Positions 61,760-64,000 of a stretch of DNA of 64,000 nucleotides are shown here, piece after piece. A program made the position numbers and the translations under genes. The notes under the pieces were generated by a model that was given only the letters and a program-made list of their open reading frames with translations, did not search any database and was not told the origin of the DNA. The first letter of the stretch is position 1. Each line of letters opens with the position of its first letter. The stretch comes from Aquimarina muelleri DSM 19832 (GTDB lineage Bacteria; Bacteroidota; Bacteroidia; Flavobacteriales; Flavobacteriaceae), in NCBI RefSeq assembly GCF_000430665.1, contig NZ_KE387190.1, forward strand, positions 9,062 to 73,061. Reading direction: 5' to 3'.

Positions 61760-64000
61760 AATTTATAGGTATGAGTTATTAAATTATTTATTTTCCCATT
61801 TGTTTTTGATATAACCTTAGAACAATAACCTTTTTTATCATAAAAAAAAGCTATTTCGTTATCCTTGTCAGAAATCACATGATTCTTAGCTAATTTTGGA
61901 GTTAATAACTCAAAATCCTTTTCTAGTTCTATATGTTCATTTGTAAAAAAGAATTTAGAAACCTTATTATTTTTATCAAAACCATACCCCAAAATAAAAG
62001 TATAATTTCCCGATTTAGCTTTAATTATATCCACTTTATTATCCTCGAATTTATAATACTGAATATAATTTTCACTCCAAGTTTGAGGGTAATTGGTTTG
62101 AGTTATTTCATATTTATTATTAATAGTAAAAACTGCTTCTAGATTATTGTTAGTTGTTTTAGAATCAAAACTATCAGTTTTATATTTACCGATAGTACGG
62201 TCACTGGTCATGAGATAAAAAAGGTATGTTTTCTTTTTAGACTTTAACTGTGTTTTTTCTATAAAGTTTATTAGACCATTTTTATTATAACTAACCTTAT
62301 ATTTACAAGAGGACCGACTGGAGAAAAGAGAATCTAATTTTTTGTTCTTTGCAAAAAAGTATTCATAATATTCGATTAATTTTCCATCACTATAAATATC
62401 TGTTTTGATGTATCTAACATTTTTAGGAATATGAAATAGAGATTCAGGATGGAGATAGTGATTAGGGGTTATGTCTTTAAATATCAATTCATTGCTTAGT
62501 TTTGTTGAAGGTTTTTTTTTCTTTCCTCCGAATAAAGCTAATATTTCTTCTTTTGTTTTTACTCCAAAATACTTTTTAAACTCCAGAAAAGGATCTCTTT
62601 TTTCGGATAAACTAATAGGTAAAGGTTTTTTTACTCCATCCCAAAAAATAATTTTATAATCTTCAGCAGTCTTATTTTGGGGTAGATAATAAGTGCTGTC
62701 TTGTGCTATAAAATTTAGGGGATCAGAGGTGTTTAAGTGGAAAAAATTTATAGTCGAGAATTTAGGTAATATAGCGTATAGCTCAGAGAGTTTTGAGTTA
62801 TATTTTTTAAGCATATTCTGATTTATATTATCACTCTTATGAATAATAATACCGGGGATATGAGCCAGAGATAAACCTTTATTAGTAGACTGCTCTTTAT
62901 CTTTAATTATTGGAGTTTTTTCTTTGTCTAAATAATCCTCATAATCTTTGAAATCTGACATTTGAAGTATACAATCCTCTTCAAAAAATAATTCTTGTTC
63001 AGAATCTAAATAGAATTTATCGTTATTTTCTATTTTACATTTTTTAAATTTAATTGTAGAATTTTCATCTACATACAAGAATCTACTTTTTGATCCTACA
63101 TTAGATAATATATTTGTGTTTTCTATTAAAGCATTACTGTTTTTTATGCTAATCACACTGTTTGTTAGTGTGTTATTGTCTATGTTGCTGTTTTGTAAAG
63201 TGAATTTTTCAACCGTATTTAAAAAAACTCCTGTGTTACTACAGTTAAATATTCTACTATTATTTACCAAAAAATTTGTGACATTATTTGCTATAATACC
63301 TTCGGTACCACTCCCATTAAACGAGCAATTGTCTATAATTAAGTTTTTATCTTCATAAAAGCTTACTACAGGTGCATATTCTCCACAACCACCATCAGCT
63401 GTAGGGCTGTGATAAAATTGTAAGTTTTTTATACTAAGATTAGTGTTCTTCTGAAACGAAATTACAGCACCCTCATTTTGATTAGTGACAAAAGCAACAG
63501 TATTATTTTTATATCCTTCAATTATAAGGTTAGTACAGTTATGTATTTCAAGGAGGTGATTTTCATATATATTTTCTAAATACATCTCAAATAAATCGGT
63601 GTTAGAATCTACGGCGCTACTATAATAAGATCCATCCGATATGCTATAGTATTCATTTCCGAATTTTAAAAGACCATAATCGCCGTTTTTTATTAAAGAG
63701 ATATTTTCTCTATTAAAATAAAGGTCTTGTATCTCCTCACTTAGATTAATCGTTTTATCCATTCTTATAATACGATCATTCCCTAAGGAGTTTAAAAAAT
63801 CTTGTAAACTAGAAACGTTATATACCTCCATAGAATCGGTTTCGGTTTCTATTTCTTTTTCAAAGGAAGTATTGTCTTGAACGTTTTTTTTTGAAACTTC
63901 TATACTTTCTAATGTTTTTTTTACTTCTGTATTTTCTGTTTTAAAAACCTGGAGGATAAAAAATATAGATACAGCTACGACTATGATTCCAAAAATTATT
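61756..64000 (-). CDS. Membrane-anchored right-handed beta-helix protein (5' end beyond window)
   Basis: The frame stays open to the right edge. Upstream of the first ATG at 63831 it encodes a hydrophobic anchor (IIFGIIVVAVSIFFILQVF, from about 63999) and a charged linker, so the true start is outside the window. Residues after the linker form about ten beta-helix turns with LIIEGYKNNTVAF, LSIKNLQFYHS, LIIDNCSFNGSG, FTLQNSNIDNNT. The C-terminal 300 residues contain beta-strand repeats of the MORN/toxin-like kind (SDGKLIEYYEYFF, YNKNGLINFIEKT). Function unknown; similar beta-helix proteins are surface or envelope proteins. Confidence 0.75.
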   Translation of the reverse strand, partial: IIFGIIVVAVSIFFILQVFKTENTEVKKTLESIEVSKKNVQDNTSFEKEIETETDSMEVYNVSSLQDFLNSLGNDRIIRMDKTINLSEEIQDLYFNRENISLIKNGDYGLLKFGNEYYSISDGSYYSSAVDSNTDLFEMYLENIYENHLLEIHNCTNLIIEGYKNNTVAFVTNQNEGAVISFQKNTNLSIKNLQFYHSPTADGGCGEYAPVVSFYEDKNLIIDNCSFNGSGTEGIIANNVTNFLVNNSRIFNCSNTGVFLNTVEKFTLQNSNIDNNTLTNSVISIKNSNALIENTNILSNVGSKSRFLYVDENSTIKFKKCKIENNDKFYLDSEQELFFEEDCILQMSDFKDYEDYLDKEKTPIIKDKEQSTNKGLSLAHIPGIIIHKSDNINQNMLKKYNSKLSELYAILPKFSTINFFHLNTSDPLNFIAQDSTYYLPQNKTAEDYKIIFWDGVKKPLPISLSEKRDPFLEFKKYFGVKTKEEILALFGGKKKKPSTKLSNELIFKDITPNHYLHPESLFHIPKNVRYIKTDIYSDGKLIEYYEYFFAKNKKLDSLFSSRSSCKYKVSYNKNGLINFIEKTQLKSKKKTYLFYLMTSDRTIGKYKTDSFDSKTTNNNLEAVFTINNKYEITQTNYPQTWSENYIQYYKFEDNKVDIIKAKSGNYTFILGYGFDKNNKVSKFFFTNEHIELEKDFELLTPKLAKNHVISDKDNEIAFFYDKKGYCSKVISKTNGKINNLITHTYKF

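Overview
The window reads as a marine member of the Bacteroidota, family Flavobacteriaceae, perhaps near Aquimarina or Kordia (the genus is a guess). The support is AT-rich DNA, promoters with the Bacteroidota -7 box TAnnTTTG, no Shine-Dalgarno-led starts, lipoproteins with short lipoboxes, TonB receptors with a carboxypeptidase-like N-terminal domain, a long type II-C Cas9, a clade II (Sec-type, lipoprotein) NosZ and a NirK with a fused cytochrome c.

Layout. 1-5842: end of a CRISPR array, cas2, cas1, a long cas9 and a divergent tracrRNA. 6030-7396: a tyrosine integrase beside tRNA-Pro(GGG), probably the edge of an integrated element. 7430-13027: housekeeping energy genes (cytochrome bd, tRNA-Pro(UGG), proton-translocating transhydrogenase). 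13380-25517: leftward denitrification operons for nitrous oxide reduction (c-type cytochrome, nosZ, nosL, copD-like, nosD, nosF, nosY) and nitrite reduction (nirK, sulfatase-modifying-factor protein, sco, ric). 25890-29600: rightward copper-acquisition genes, comprising a small CNGKC protein, a Met-rich lipoprotein and an OprC/NosA-type receptor. 29720-37238: nadA-nadB-thioredoxin, an Rrf2 regulator, ADP-forming acyl-CoA synthetase, U32 tRNA hydroxylase and ferredoxin. 37293-45311: norCB, norQ, norD, norE/F-like genes and the anaerobic ribonucleotide reductase nrdDG.

Six promoters (cytochrome c/nosZ, nirK, the CNGKC gene, nadA, acyl-CoA synthetase, norC) carry the same operator, ATGAY-N4-RTCAT. 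In every case its centre lies exactly 36.5 bp before the end of the -7 box. This defines one anaerobic or nitrogen-oxide regulon of CRP/FNR type that includes NAD synthesis and ATP-yielding acyl-CoA cleavage.

45759-61759 is the most striking region. An AraC regulator and a second CNGKC protein diverge from an acyl ligase (ScoC/FadD10-like), a ScoE/Rv0097-like iron oxygenase, an FcoT/ScoD-like thioesterase, a 2090-residue ACP-KS-ACP-C-A-T-R megasynthase, an exported isonitrile-hydratase-like DJ-1 lipoprotein and a third CNGKC protein. A CARDB lipoprotein and a TonB receptor follow. This is the enzyme set of isonitrile lipopeptide chalkophores known from Actinobacteria, in a new fused form. I infer a copper-scavenging system: synthesis of an isonitrile ligand, TonB import, and copper release by hydrating the isonitrile. 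It sits beside a denitrification pathway whose NirK and NosZ need copper. The window ends inside a beta-helix membrane-anchored protein that runs off the right edge.
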